A DNA stretch of 64,000 bases, from positions 372,001 to 436,000 of the forward strand of contig CANLXL010000001.1 in NCBI GenBank assembly GCA_947495125.1, given 5' to 3'. Both the position numbers and the translations under genes were made by a program. The stretch comes from an uncultured Flaviramulus sp. GTDB taxonomy: Bacteria; Bacteroidota; Bacteroidia; Flavobacteriales; Flavobacteriaceae. Below are positions 1-7,949 of the stretch, one piece after another. The notes beneath the pieces were generated by a model. That model was not told where the DNA came from and did not search any database. It was given only the letters and a program-made list of their open reading frames with translations. Numbering within the stretch: position 1 is the first letter of the stretch; each line of letters starts with the position of its first letter.

Positions 1-1249
1 CCAGAGACCCGGTTCTAATTTGATTTACTAACAAATCGGCTGTCGGTGTTTGCGATCTTACATTTTTATAAACGTCATCCCAAATATTTTGACTTTCTAA
101 CAAGTTTTTGGTTAATGCCCCTAAAGCACTTTGGTTGTAATTACAAACCCCAAGCTGCAATCCATCAGCGGTTAAATCTTTTAAAGATTGAATGTTTTTT
201 GGATTTCCTTTTTCAACAGCAATAACGATGTTTGTTTTTGAAATATCCGTGATGGTATTAAACCGGTCTTCTACCTGCGTCATAAAAGACACATCGCATG
301 ATAAATAGGCATCGGGTTGTTGCCCTGCTTTTATTTGAGACACTAAAATACCGCACCCATTATACACCCTACTTACTACAACGCCTTCTCGCTCTTCGAA
401 TGCCTGAATGGTTTTATCGATAGCTAAACGATTTACGCCGCCACTATAAAAAAGGAGTTCGGGCTCTTCGCTCCAGATGTCACCATCAATAGGTTGGTAA
501 GAAAATTCCTTAAACACATTAAGTCCTTTATCTCTTGATGCTAAATACCTTAGAAACCTTAGCGCTTCTGTTGATTGCTCTGAAAAGCCTAAAACACCCA
601 CTGTGATATTCTTGACATAATCATCAAATTGTGGTATACTAATAATTTCAAAGTCCTCATATTGATTCGCTGTAGCGTCCCAAATGATGCCAGCATCTGA
701 AGTTTTCAATTTTATGGTATTTGCTACTTCATTAACGGTAGGCATTAAAACGGAAATATTATTTTCTAAAGCCTCCCACTGGTTGAATGCCTTAAACATT
801 TTTTTTGTTAAACGTCCTATTGAAGCTGCATCCGGGTTTGCGATAGCCACTTTAACATCTTCAGCGAATAAATCTTCAACCGTTTTTATATTTTTCGGAT
901 TCCCTTTAGCAACAGCAATCACCGGCTTAATAAAGGCTAATGGTTGTGTTTCCTTAATTAAACCATAACGCAATGCTTCTTCTATATAACTTTTGTCTGC
1001 CGCCAAATATAGATCACCCTGTTTTGCTACCCGCAAATTAGACAGTAAGGTACCTGAACCTCCGTATTGTAAATCTACACGAACTCCATAGTCTTCGAAA
1101 TACTGCTCGGCAACCTTTTCAACAACAGGCTTAACACCAGCGGCACAATAGAGAAGTAGTGATTTTTCAGTTTCATGTTGTTTACAATTAAAACTTATAA
1201 TGACCAGAATAAGAGGTACAATTTTAAAAAAATTTGATCTTGTAAACAT
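1..1249 (-). CDS. Tandem ModA-like substrate-binding lipoprotein (3' end outside window)
   Basis: A reading frame open to the left edge; I see 416 residues. The ATG at 1249 begins a lipoprotein signal peptide with the lipid-attachment Cys at about residue 22 (context SFNC). Two copies of a periplasmic molybdate/tungstate-type binding domain follow, roughly residues 25-245 and 250 onward. Each begins with a short strand, a helix, then the family's glycine-rich substrate loop: GGSGTL in the first copy and NGCGIL in the second, followed by a D-x-Y/L-x-x-D type segment. ModA family members normally have one such domain, so the tandem form is unusual. It lies 90 bp downstream of moeB on the same strand, which fits molybdenum or tungsten cofactor supply. 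The ligand itself is not provable from sequence. Confidence 0.8.
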   Translation of the reverse strand, partial: MFTRSNFFKIVPLILVIISFNCKQHETEKSLLLYCAAGVKPVVEKVAEQYFEDYGVRVDLQYGGSGTLLSNLRVAKQGDLYLAADKSYIEEALRYGLIKETQPLAFIKPVIAVAKGNPKNIKTVEDLFAEDVKVAIANPDAASIGRLTKKMFKAFNQWEALENNISVLMPTVNEVANTIKLKTSDAGIIWDATANQYEDFEIISIPQFDDYVKNITVGVLGFSEQSTEALRFLRYLASRDKGLNVFKEFSYQPIDGDIWSEEPELLFYSGGVNRLAIDKTIQAFEEREGVVVSRVYNGCGILVSQIKAGQQPDAYLSCDVSFMTQVEDRFNTITDISKTNIVIAVEKGNPKNIQSLKDLTADGLQLGVCNYNQSALGALTKNLLESQNIWDDVYKNVRSQTPTADLLVNQIRTGSL

Positions 1250-1339
1250 CTATTTTCCTGTTTTGAGAATCATTTAACAAATATGCAACTATTTTTACAT
1301 ATATTTAAATTTTTTACTGTTAAAAAAACATGAATCTTC

Positions 1340-2509
1340 TTAGTATCTTTCTAAACTTGTATCCACCTCCAAAGCATATCGATCAATACCGCCTTCTAAG
1401 TTAAAAAGAGAGTTGAACCCTTCTTGCTTTAAATAGTCTATCACGACTTTACTTCTGGAGCCGTGGTGACACATAACCACTATATCCTTATCTTTCGGCA
1501 AGTCCTCAAGACTATCTGCTATTTGACTCATTGGCAACAATGTAGCTTCCTTAATATGACATATTTGATGCTCATATGGTTCACGCACGTCTAACAGAAA
1601 CAGGTCGTGATTTTGTTTTATAAGCCCTGAAAGTACACGTGGCGGCATGGCTTCATTTGATTCCCAATTTTCCAATAGAGCATCTTCCTCTAAAAGATTC
1701 TCCTTTGGTTTTTTTATCCCGCAAAATTCATCGTAGTCAATAAGTTCTTTTATTTCAGGTGTTTTACCACATACTTTACAATCGGGATTTTGTTTCAATT
1801 TAATTTCGGAAAATCGCATTTCTAAGGCGTCGTACAATAATAAACGACCAATTAAGGAAGACCCCTTACCTAAAATCAACTTCATGACCTCTGTACTTTG
1901 CAGCATTCCCATGACGCCAGGCAGCACCCCTAGAACCCCCGCTTCTGCACATGAAGGTACACTTCCGGCTGCCGGCGGATTAGGAAACAGGCATCTGTAG
2001 CATGGCCCTTTTTTGGCCCAAAATACACTGGCTTGTCCTTCAAATCGATAAACCGAACTATAAACGTTGGGTTTCCCTAATAATACACAGGCATCGTTAA
2101 CTAAGTAGCGGGTTTGAAAATTATCGGTCCCATCGGCAACAATGTCATAGTTAGCCATTATTGCCATGGCATTTTTAGAGGTAAGTGCCTCATTATACTG
2201 TTCAATAGTAATTTCAGGATTTATTTCTTTTAACTTTTCTTTAGCTGAATCGTTTTTGAGCCTCCCAACATCAGAAGTGCCATGTATTACTTGTCTTTGC
2301 AAATTGGAAGCATCAACCACATCGTTATCTATGAGTCCCAACCTGCCAACACCTGAAGCTGCCAAATACATCGCCAATGGCGAACCTAATCCGCCAAGCC
2401 CCACAATTAAAACAGAGGCATTTTTTAATTTGAGCTGACCTTCAATCCCTACTTCAGAAAGCAATAAATGCCTTGAATATCTTTTTAATTCGCTTTTTGA
2501 TAATTCCAT
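1340..2509 (-). CDS. moeB: MoeB/ThiF-type adenylyltransferase with C-terminal rhodanese domain
   Basis: This 389-residue cytoplasmic enzyme should adenylate the C-terminal glycine of a ubiquitin-like sulfur carrier (MoaD or ThiS) for molybdopterin or thiamine synthesis. Residues 10-250 are the E1-like fold. It has the nucleotide loop GLGGLG at 37-42, the NLQRQ segment at 69-73, two zinc CxxC pairs (C170/C173 and C244/C247), and C187 in the conserved CAEAGVLG loop. Residues 290-385 are a rhodanese domain with active-site loop CHHGSRS (C347), which could supply persulfide sulfur to the carrier. The start is ATG. The ModA-like gene just downstream favours the molybdenum cofactor role over ThiF. 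Confidence 0.9.
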   Translation of the reverse strand: MELSKSELKRYSRHLLLSEVGIEGQLKLKNASVLIVGLGGLGSPLAMYLAASGVGRLGLIDNDVVDASNLQRQVIHGTSDVGRLKNDSAKEKLKEINPEITIEQYNEALTSKNAMAIMANYDIVADGTDNFQTRYLVNDACVLLGKPNVYSSVYRFEGQASVFWAKKGPCYRCLFPNPPAAGSVPSCAEAGVLGVLPGVMGMLQSTEVMKLILGKGSSLIGRLLLYDALEMRFSEIKLKQNPDCKVCGKTPEIKELIDYDEFCGIKKPKENLLEEDALLENWESNEAMPPRVLSGLIKQNHDLFLLDVREPYEHQICHIKEATLLPMSQIADSLEDLPKDKDIVVMCHHGSRSKVVIDYLKQEGFNSLFNLEGGIDRYALEVDTSLERY

Positions 2510-2747
2510 TTTGGTATTTCAATCTATTCTTCGCTAAGTTATCTAATATTTAGACAATAAAGTTAAGCTAATTTTAAGTTTAGTTATTAAATCTTTAACG
2601 GTTCTTCCTGATTACCTCTCTAATAATTATGATATATAAAGGAAGATGAAAAGTTAGTGATAACGCTCTTAACATCATAGGTCATCACCGGATTTTAGAA
2701 GGCTTCAAAGACTGAATAGAACAAATAAACAATTACATTTTATTTCA

Positions 2748-4229
2748 TTATTCCAACTCAGGCTTAGCATAATTTGGATTGACCTCAGCCTCTTTATAAT
2801 TCATAGATTCTTGTAGTTCTTGCAGTTTTTCGACGAGTACCTTAACTTTTTCAGGATACTTAGAAGACAAATCATGCTTCTCAGATATATCTTTCGACAA
2901 ATCATACAACTCTACCGAATTTGATTCATAAAACTCAATAAGTTTCCAATTCCCCTGTCTGATGGCAGCACCGGGAGTCCAACCACTTCCATGATAATGC
3001 GGGTAATACCAAAATATTTCTTTTCTACCTAATTCAGACTCATCATCGAGTAACTTAGACAAGTCGTGTCCATCAATAGTTTGATTTTCCGGTTTAGAAA
3101 TATTGGCCTGAGATAGTATGGTAGGATAAAAATCATGTCCTATAACCGGTGTATTAACCATGCTTTGTTTATTGTTGTGCTGCGCAGGTTTTATAAGAAG
3201 TGGTACGCGAATACCGCCTTCATACAACCAACCTTTTCCCGCTCTTAAGGGTGTTGTTGAAGTAGGCCCCGTCCAATTAAGCCTTTTATCTAAAGTACTT
3301 AACCCGCCATTATCGGAGGTAAAAATAATCGTGGTATTCTCGTATATTCCCTGGTCTTTAAGTGATAGTATTAGTCGCCCTATATTTTCATCAAGAGCAT
3401 ACACCATTGAAGCGTAATCGGGGTTTCTATGGTTAACTGTTGTTTGCGCTATACCTTCATCCCTGAATTCAACTTCGGCATCCTCTAAAAGCTCTAATTT
3501 CTTATTGAATTTCTCGATGTGTTTTTTATTCGCTTGGATCGGTGTATGCACCGTATAATAGTTAAGATAAAGAAAAAACGGATTATCGCTCTTAGCCCTT
3601 TCTTTAATGAACTTTATGGATTCATTGGTTAATCGATCGGTAAGGTATTCACCTTCCGGACCGTCGTCCAACTTTGGATTTTTGTAAGGCGCGTAGTAAC
3701 TATTGGGGCTTCCTCTGTGATACCCACCAATATTAGTTTGAAACCCCTGATTTTCCGGAAAATAATCATTGCTTCCCAGATGCCATTTGCCTGCAAAAAA
3801 AGTAGTATATCCATGCGCTTTCAGAACTTCGGCTAAAGTCAGTTCAGACAAGGGTAATTCATCCAAATCCTGCGGCCCCAGTAATTTTCTGTTTTTAGGG
3901 TCGTTGCCGGGAATCCAATCCGTGATATCATGTCTAATCGGATGTTTTCCCGTTAAAATCGAAGCTCGGGATGGAGAACACACCGAACCGGAAGCATAGG
4001 CATCAGTAAATAGAACACTTGTTTTCGCAAATGCGTCAATATTTGGGGTTTCATGGAAATCACTACCGCTATATCCTAAGTCTGTCCATCCCAGATCGTC
4101 CACAAGAATAAAAACAAAATTCGTTTTTTCTTGCGGCTCTTCCTTATGACATGACGCAAACAAACACATAAGCACAACCAGAGATAAACACTTAAAATCT
4201 ATAGCTGATTTTATGTTGTTGCCCCTCAT
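2748..4229 (-). CDS. Formylglycine-dependent sulfatase, lipoprotein
   Basis: A 493-residue S1-type sulfatase with a lipoprotein signal (Cys at about 27, context FASC). The formylglycine motif CSPSR starts at C84 and continues with ASILTG, so the Cys is expected to be converted to formylglycine. D44 and D45 in LVDDLG and the FTSDNGG segment supply the calcium site. It starts 2 bp after the stop of the GH123 gene and is last in a GH20-GH123-sulfatase operon. This suggests it removes sulfate from an amino sugar (GalNAc or GlcNAc) in the same glycan. The sub-family and the sulfate position cannot be read by eye. Its activating enzyme is probably the formylglycine-generating enzyme at 50911-51981. 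Confidence 0.92.
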   Translation of the reverse strand: MRGNNIKSAIDFKCLSLVVLMCLFASCHKEEPQEKTNFVFILVDDLGWTDLGYSGSDFHETPNIDAFAKTSVLFTDAYASGSVCSPSRASILTGKHPIRHDITDWIPGNDPKNRKLLGPQDLDELPLSELTLAEVLKAHGYTTFFAGKWHLGSNDYFPENQGFQTNIGGYHRGSPNSYYAPYKNPKLDDGPEGEYLTDRLTNESIKFIKERAKSDNPFFLYLNYYTVHTPIQANKKHIEKFNKKLELLEDAEVEFRDEGIAQTTVNHRNPDYASMVYALDENIGRLILSLKDQGIYENTTIIFTSDNGGLSTLDKRLNWTGPTSTTPLRAGKGWLYEGGIRVPLLIKPAQHNNKQSMVNTPVIGHDFYPTILSQANISKPENQTIDGHDLSKLLDDESELGRKEIFWYYPHYHGSGWTPGAAIRQGNWKLIEFYESNSVELYDLSKDISEKHDLSSKYPEKVKVLVEKLQELQESMNYKEAEVNPNYAKPELE

Positions 4230-4231
4230 AA

Positions 4232-5992
4232 TTACTTAACAGCTAAAGTATTTAAGTCCTTTTTCGCCGAAGATAATAAGGCTTCCAAATTCTCCGGCTT
4301 GCTGGTGATATTGAATTGGGCGACGATAGCGTTTAACCTATCCAATTCTGCTTGCATATTTCTCTTTGAAAAATCTTCTCTTAGAATTCTAATTTTTTCA
4401 GCATCCTGAATACCTTCTCTCAAGGTTTCAAATCGAATAGAACTGCGATTATCGGGATAAACAATATAGGTATCTCCCGCCGGCCAAGCTCTAAAACGTG
4501 AATCTTGTAGCGGATTCTCAACCCAACTGTTATAGGCCCATCTTAAAAATCCGTCAAACTCTGCCGCTATAGAATACCAGCCTATGAATACCCCTTCCGC
4601 AGGTGGTGAAAATGTAAACACATTTGGAAACCCATCTGAACAACACACATAGTGTGTACTGATGTACCCATTGGCTTTTCTATATTTCAAATCCTCTTCG
4701 TCAACCGTTGCTCCAAAAGCAACTGACAAATCTTTTAATTCATTAGGGTATAACTTATAACTTTTATGGTTGTCGGCCAAGGACACACCAAATTCCGGCG
4801 CCACGTCGTTAATCAATTTAAGCATGGCCTTCATTTCTTTTGGTCCACGCTCATCCATTGCTATTCGAGTGATGTTATTCCAGTTCTTTTCAACCAAATG
4901 TTTTTTGAAGGCGCTTAAAAACGGTACCCATAAATCTTCATAGGCTTTCGTTCCCGGTGCTGCTTTTATTTTAACCTCTTTATTTTCTTTTTCGTCAAAA
5001 TAATAGAACTCATTTCCCCATGGGACCATGGAGTAGCAACTTATTTGATTCTTCACCCCTAAATCCATCATAAACTGAACCCAATCATCAAAAATCGTAT
5101 AGTCGTATTCCCAGGTTCCATCAGCTTTCTTTTTCCAACCAATCATGGCTTCAAACTGATCGAAAGTTTGTCCGCCCCAAGGACGTTTATTCAGTGATAC
5201 TGTAATTACTTTTTGTCCGGCATCAGCTAATCTTTTCATAAGTGGTTTAAGTAAGTTCCAATGCTCCTGAGACCATGGTTCTACTTTATGAAAACGAGCC
5301 ACGGCGTAAGGATTTTGCCATAAATCTAAATGAAACTTCCAATCTGTTCCTACCGGCATGGTGCGGTCTATAACTTTAATCTTAATATTGAATTCCCGTG
5401 AATCCTGCCCTTCAATGTTTAGGGTCACTGTACTGGAATACGTCGTTGGTTGAGCATCCTGAGGCACATCAATAGTAACCCAAATCGGTCTGGTCTCCTG
5501 TGCTTCGATTTTATAAGAACGCACAGGCTCTAAGGCATCCGCCGCTAAAGATGACGCAAAGTCTTCCGGTTTTCTATAACCACAACCACCGGCAAACTCA
5601 TCGGTAATGACATATTTTACAAATCGTAATTGCGCTATACTTGATGGCAATGTGCTACCATCTTCTGAAGTAAAATCCGAAATCTCTAATGCTACTTTAT
5701 GTATGGAATCATTACTCCATAACACCATCTGTGTCGATACGCGTTCTCCTTTCCATGCTTCTCCCTCCCATGAGTTAGTTTGTTCTATTTTGGGAATGAC
5801 ACTTTTAACAAAACGAATATTTGGAGATACTACGGAAGCATTTAAACCTTCTGGTACTGCTAACCAATTTTCTTCTTTGTTCGGCGACGGGTCTTTAGGC
5901 TCTTCGAAGGTTTGTACAATTACAATGTTCTTTTGCTTTTGACAACTAACTATTAAACTCAAGACTATAAATACTCTAAAAAAAGTTTTCAT
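4232..5992 (-). CDS. GH123-type (DUF4091) beta-N-acetylgalactosaminidase, lipoprotein
   Basis: This 586-residue protein has a lipoprotein signal peptide (LIVSC) and an N-terminal beta domain (about 40-215). The TIM-barrel domain ends in the family's typical C-terminal region, with an arginine-rich RFETLREGIQDAE segment near residue 535. The Asp-Glu pair in MDERG (D380-E381 from this start) is the expected catalytic pair for substrate-assisted cleavage of beta-GalNAc. An upstream TTG at 6013 overlaps the stop of the GH20 gene, but the ATG at 5992 puts the signal peptide directly at the N-terminus, so I prefer it. It sits between a GH20 hexosaminidase and a sulfatase. Characterised GH123 enzymes act on GalNAc of glycosphingolipids and related glycans; the substrate here is inferred. 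Confidence 0.85.
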   Translation of the reverse strand: MKTFFRVFIVLSLIVSCQKQKNIVIVQTFEEPKDPSPNKEENWLAVPEGLNASVVSPNIRFVKSVIPKIEQTNSWEGEAWKGERVSTQMVLWSNDSIHKVALEISDFTSEDGSTLPSSIAQLRFVKYVITDEFAGGCGYRKPEDFASSLAADALEPVRSYKIEAQETRPIWVTIDVPQDAQPTTYSSTVTLNIEGQDSREFNIKIKVIDRTMPVGTDWKFHLDLWQNPYAVARFHKVEPWSQEHWNLLKPLMKRLADAGQKVITVSLNKRPWGGQTFDQFEAMIGWKKKADGTWEYDYTIFDDWVQFMMDLGVKNQISCYSMVPWGNEFYYFDEKENKEVKIKAAPGTKAYEDLWVPFLSAFKKHLVEKNWNNITRIAMDERGPKEMKAMLKLINDVAPEFGVSLADNHKSYKLYPNELKDLSVAFGATVDEEDLKYRKANGYISTHYVCCSDGFPNVFTFSPPAEGVFIGWYSIAAEFDGFLRWAYNSWVENPLQDSRFRAWPAGDTYIVYPDNRSSIRFETLREGIQDAEKIRILREDFSKRNMQAELDRLNAIVAQFNITSKPENLEALLSSAKKDLNTLAVK

Positions 5993-6009
5993 GCGCTTAT
6001 AAATTATTT

Positions 6010-7680
6010 TCAATTTTCTTTATCTTCTTTCTCTTTAGCCTCTTTCTTAGCTTTTAATTCAGCTTCAACCTTTTCATAATCTTTAAAATAGTTGATCCCT
6101 AAACTATCCCAATCCTTTTGTATTTTTTTAAGTGCTACTTTAAAACTTTCGTAATCTTTGTTTTCAAGCTGTGTCCAACCTACTTCCGCATAAGCGGCGA
6201 TTCTAGGAAATGTTTGCCTTTCAACATCAGGGTTTGTTGGTGTCCATTCACTCCACATCTGACAACCGGAGCCGTAAATATTTTTATGATACTGCTTGTC
6301 TAATCCTTCCGGAATAGGATTAAAACTATAAGCCTTTTCCAAACTTATACTCTTATGACTATAATCTAAGTAGGTATTACTGTGCAAAGAATTCACGATA
6401 CCATATCCTTTTTGAGCAGCATCGGTGGCCAATTTAACATCACCTTTCCAGAAATGAACGACAACATTTTTAGCCAATTCGGTCTCTGCTTCTTTATCGT
6501 GTTTCTTTTCTTCAAAACCTTTATGAATGTTAACACCCATGATTTCATTCCACCCCATCATACGGCGTCCATGCGCCTCAATAAACTTAGAAATGTCATT
6601 CGTAAAGCTTATTTGCAAATCCGCCGGTGTCTTAATCCCATGTTCTTTCATATACTTTTGAACATGCTTAGCATCTTCCCAAGATTTATAACCTACTTCA
6701 TCTCCTCCAATATGGATCACTTTTGAAGGGAATAATTCGAAGGTTTCCATAAGCACATCTTTTATAAACTGAACCACCTCCGGTTTTGTAACGTCGTAAT
6801 TATCATAATGACGACCAAATTTAACAGGCACATCAATATCTTTACCAGCAGTACCTAACCAGGTATATGCTGCGATCGCTGCACTTGAATGCCCCGGCAT
6901 TTCAATTTCCGGAACAATGGTAATCTGACGCTCTGCGGCATAAGCCACAATGTCTTTAATTTGTTCCTGCGTGTAAAACCCACCATGAGGTTCTCCTGAT
7001 GTTTTACCACTTTTCCAAGTTTCTATTTCTGAATCGGAACGAAAGGCCCCAACCTCGGTAAGCAAGGGGTATTTTTTAATTTCTAAACGCCATCCGGCGT
7101 CATCAACCAAATGCCAGTGAAATACATTCATCTTTAATAAGGCCATTTGATCCAACATTTGCTTAACGAATTCCTCTCCATGAAAGTAACGCGATTCATC
7201 CAGCATATAGGCTCTCCATTTAAAGCGGGGATTGTCTTTTATTGAGACTGAAGGTATTAGCCATGTTCCGTTATCTTGTTTTTCTAACAATTGAAATATG
7301 GATTGTACAGCATAGAAATACCCTGAAGGGTCACTAGCTTTAATCATTATTTTTTTTGGGGTTACTTCCAATTGATATCCTTCTGCTTCTATACCATCTA
7401 CCTGCTCGAAAACAATGGCGGCTTTTCCATCTTCCTTTAGTTCCAAACTGGCCCCGGTCTTACCACCAATGACACGAACTAAATAATTGGCCGTAGATTT
7501 TTGATCCTCAGATTGAAAGGCCACCGAAAGGCCATCCTTAAAAGCAAAAGATGCTTCGCCTAATGTTAAACTTACGGGTTTAGGAAGTAACGACACTTCT
7601 GAAGCTAAAAATGTTTTATTTTTTTCAGCACAGCTGCTAAACAAAAGTGTTAAAAAAAGGGAATAAATAAAATAGCGCAT
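6010..7680 (-). CDS. GH20 beta-N-acetylhexosaminidase, lipoprotein
   Basis: A 556-residue exo-enzyme that removes terminal beta-GlcNAc or beta-GalNAc. It has a lipoprotein signal (Cys17 in FSSC), then the GH20b alpha/beta domain (about 30-145), then the GH20 barrel. The catalytic Asp-Glu pair is D327-E328 in HIGGDEVG. The conserved HWHLVDDAGWR stretch (188-198) and the PEIEMPGH segment (258-264) are present. The C-terminus is charged and rich in Lys and Glu. It is the first gene of the operon with GH123 (17 bp downstream) and the sulfatase. A LacI-type operator overlapping a consensus promoter lies 27 bp upstream of the start. Confidence 0.95.
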   Translation of the reverse strand: MRYFIYSLFLTLLFSSCAEKNKTFLASEVSLLPKPVSLTLGEASFAFKDGLSVAFQSEDQKSTANYLVRVIGGKTGASLELKEDGKAAIVFEQVDGIEAEGYQLEVTPKKIMIKASDPSGYFYAVQSIFQLLEKQDNGTWLIPSVSIKDNPRFKWRAYMLDESRYFHGEEFVKQMLDQMALLKMNVFHWHLVDDAGWRLEIKKYPLLTEVGAFRSDSEIETWKSGKTSGEPHGGFYTQEQIKDIVAYAAERQITIVPEIEMPGHSSAAIAAYTWLGTAGKDIDVPVKFGRHYDNYDVTKPEVVQFIKDVLMETFELFPSKVIHIGGDEVGYKSWEDAKHVQKYMKEHGIKTPADLQISFTNDISKFIEAHGRRMMGWNEIMGVNIHKGFEEKKHDKEAETELAKNVVVHFWKGDVKLATDAAQKGYGIVNSLHSNTYLDYSHKSISLEKAYSFNPIPEGLDKQYHKNIYGSGCQMWSEWTPTNPDVERQTFPRIAAYAEVGWTQLENKDYESFKVALKKIQKDWDSLGINYFKDYEKVEAELKAKKEAKEKEDKEN

Positions 7681-7706
7681 GGTTAGGTGTGTTTAAAAAT
7701 TTATAA

Positions 7707-7751
7707 TTGTGCTCGAGCACAAACTTAAACGTATCTTAAATAAAAATCAAA
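7707..7751 (-). promoter_or_regulatory. Promoter with LacI-type operator for the GH20-GH123-sulfatase operon
   Basis: On the minus strand a TTTG -33 box (complement of 7748-7751) is followed after 20 bases by TAAGTTTG (complement of 7720-7727), which matches the Bacteroidota -7 consensus TAnnTTTG. Overlapping the -7 box and the expected transcription start is a perfect 16-bp palindrome, TTGTGCTCGAGCACAA (7707-7722). This has the TGnnnnCGnnnnCA form of LacI-family operators. A repressor bound here would block transcription of the three-gene operon. No LacI-family gene is in this window, so the regulator must lie elsewhere. The rest of 7681-7949 shows nothing further. Confidence 0.7.
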
Positions 7752-7949
7752 TAATTAACATTAAATTCATCCGTTTTATGAAAAAAGTCTAGTATTCATG
7801 TGAATTCCGTTTAATTTCAGGAATATTTTACTGAAAATTGTTAATTATCTAGATATTTTTTATTGCCAGACGGAAACCGAAACTTGAAAACCTTCTTTAT
7901 ACGTTCTTTGAAAATTAAGATTTTCTGTTATGATTTGTTTAAACTCGTA

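Noticed and set aside
684-968. Plus-strand open frame opposite the ModA-like gene
   Set aside because: It is the antisense shadow of a well-supported coding region and has no recognisable domain.
5993-6013. TTG start for the GH123 gene overlapping the GH20 stop
   Set aside because: It would put seven extra residues before an otherwise well-formed lipoprotein signal peptide; the ATG at 5992 is the better start.
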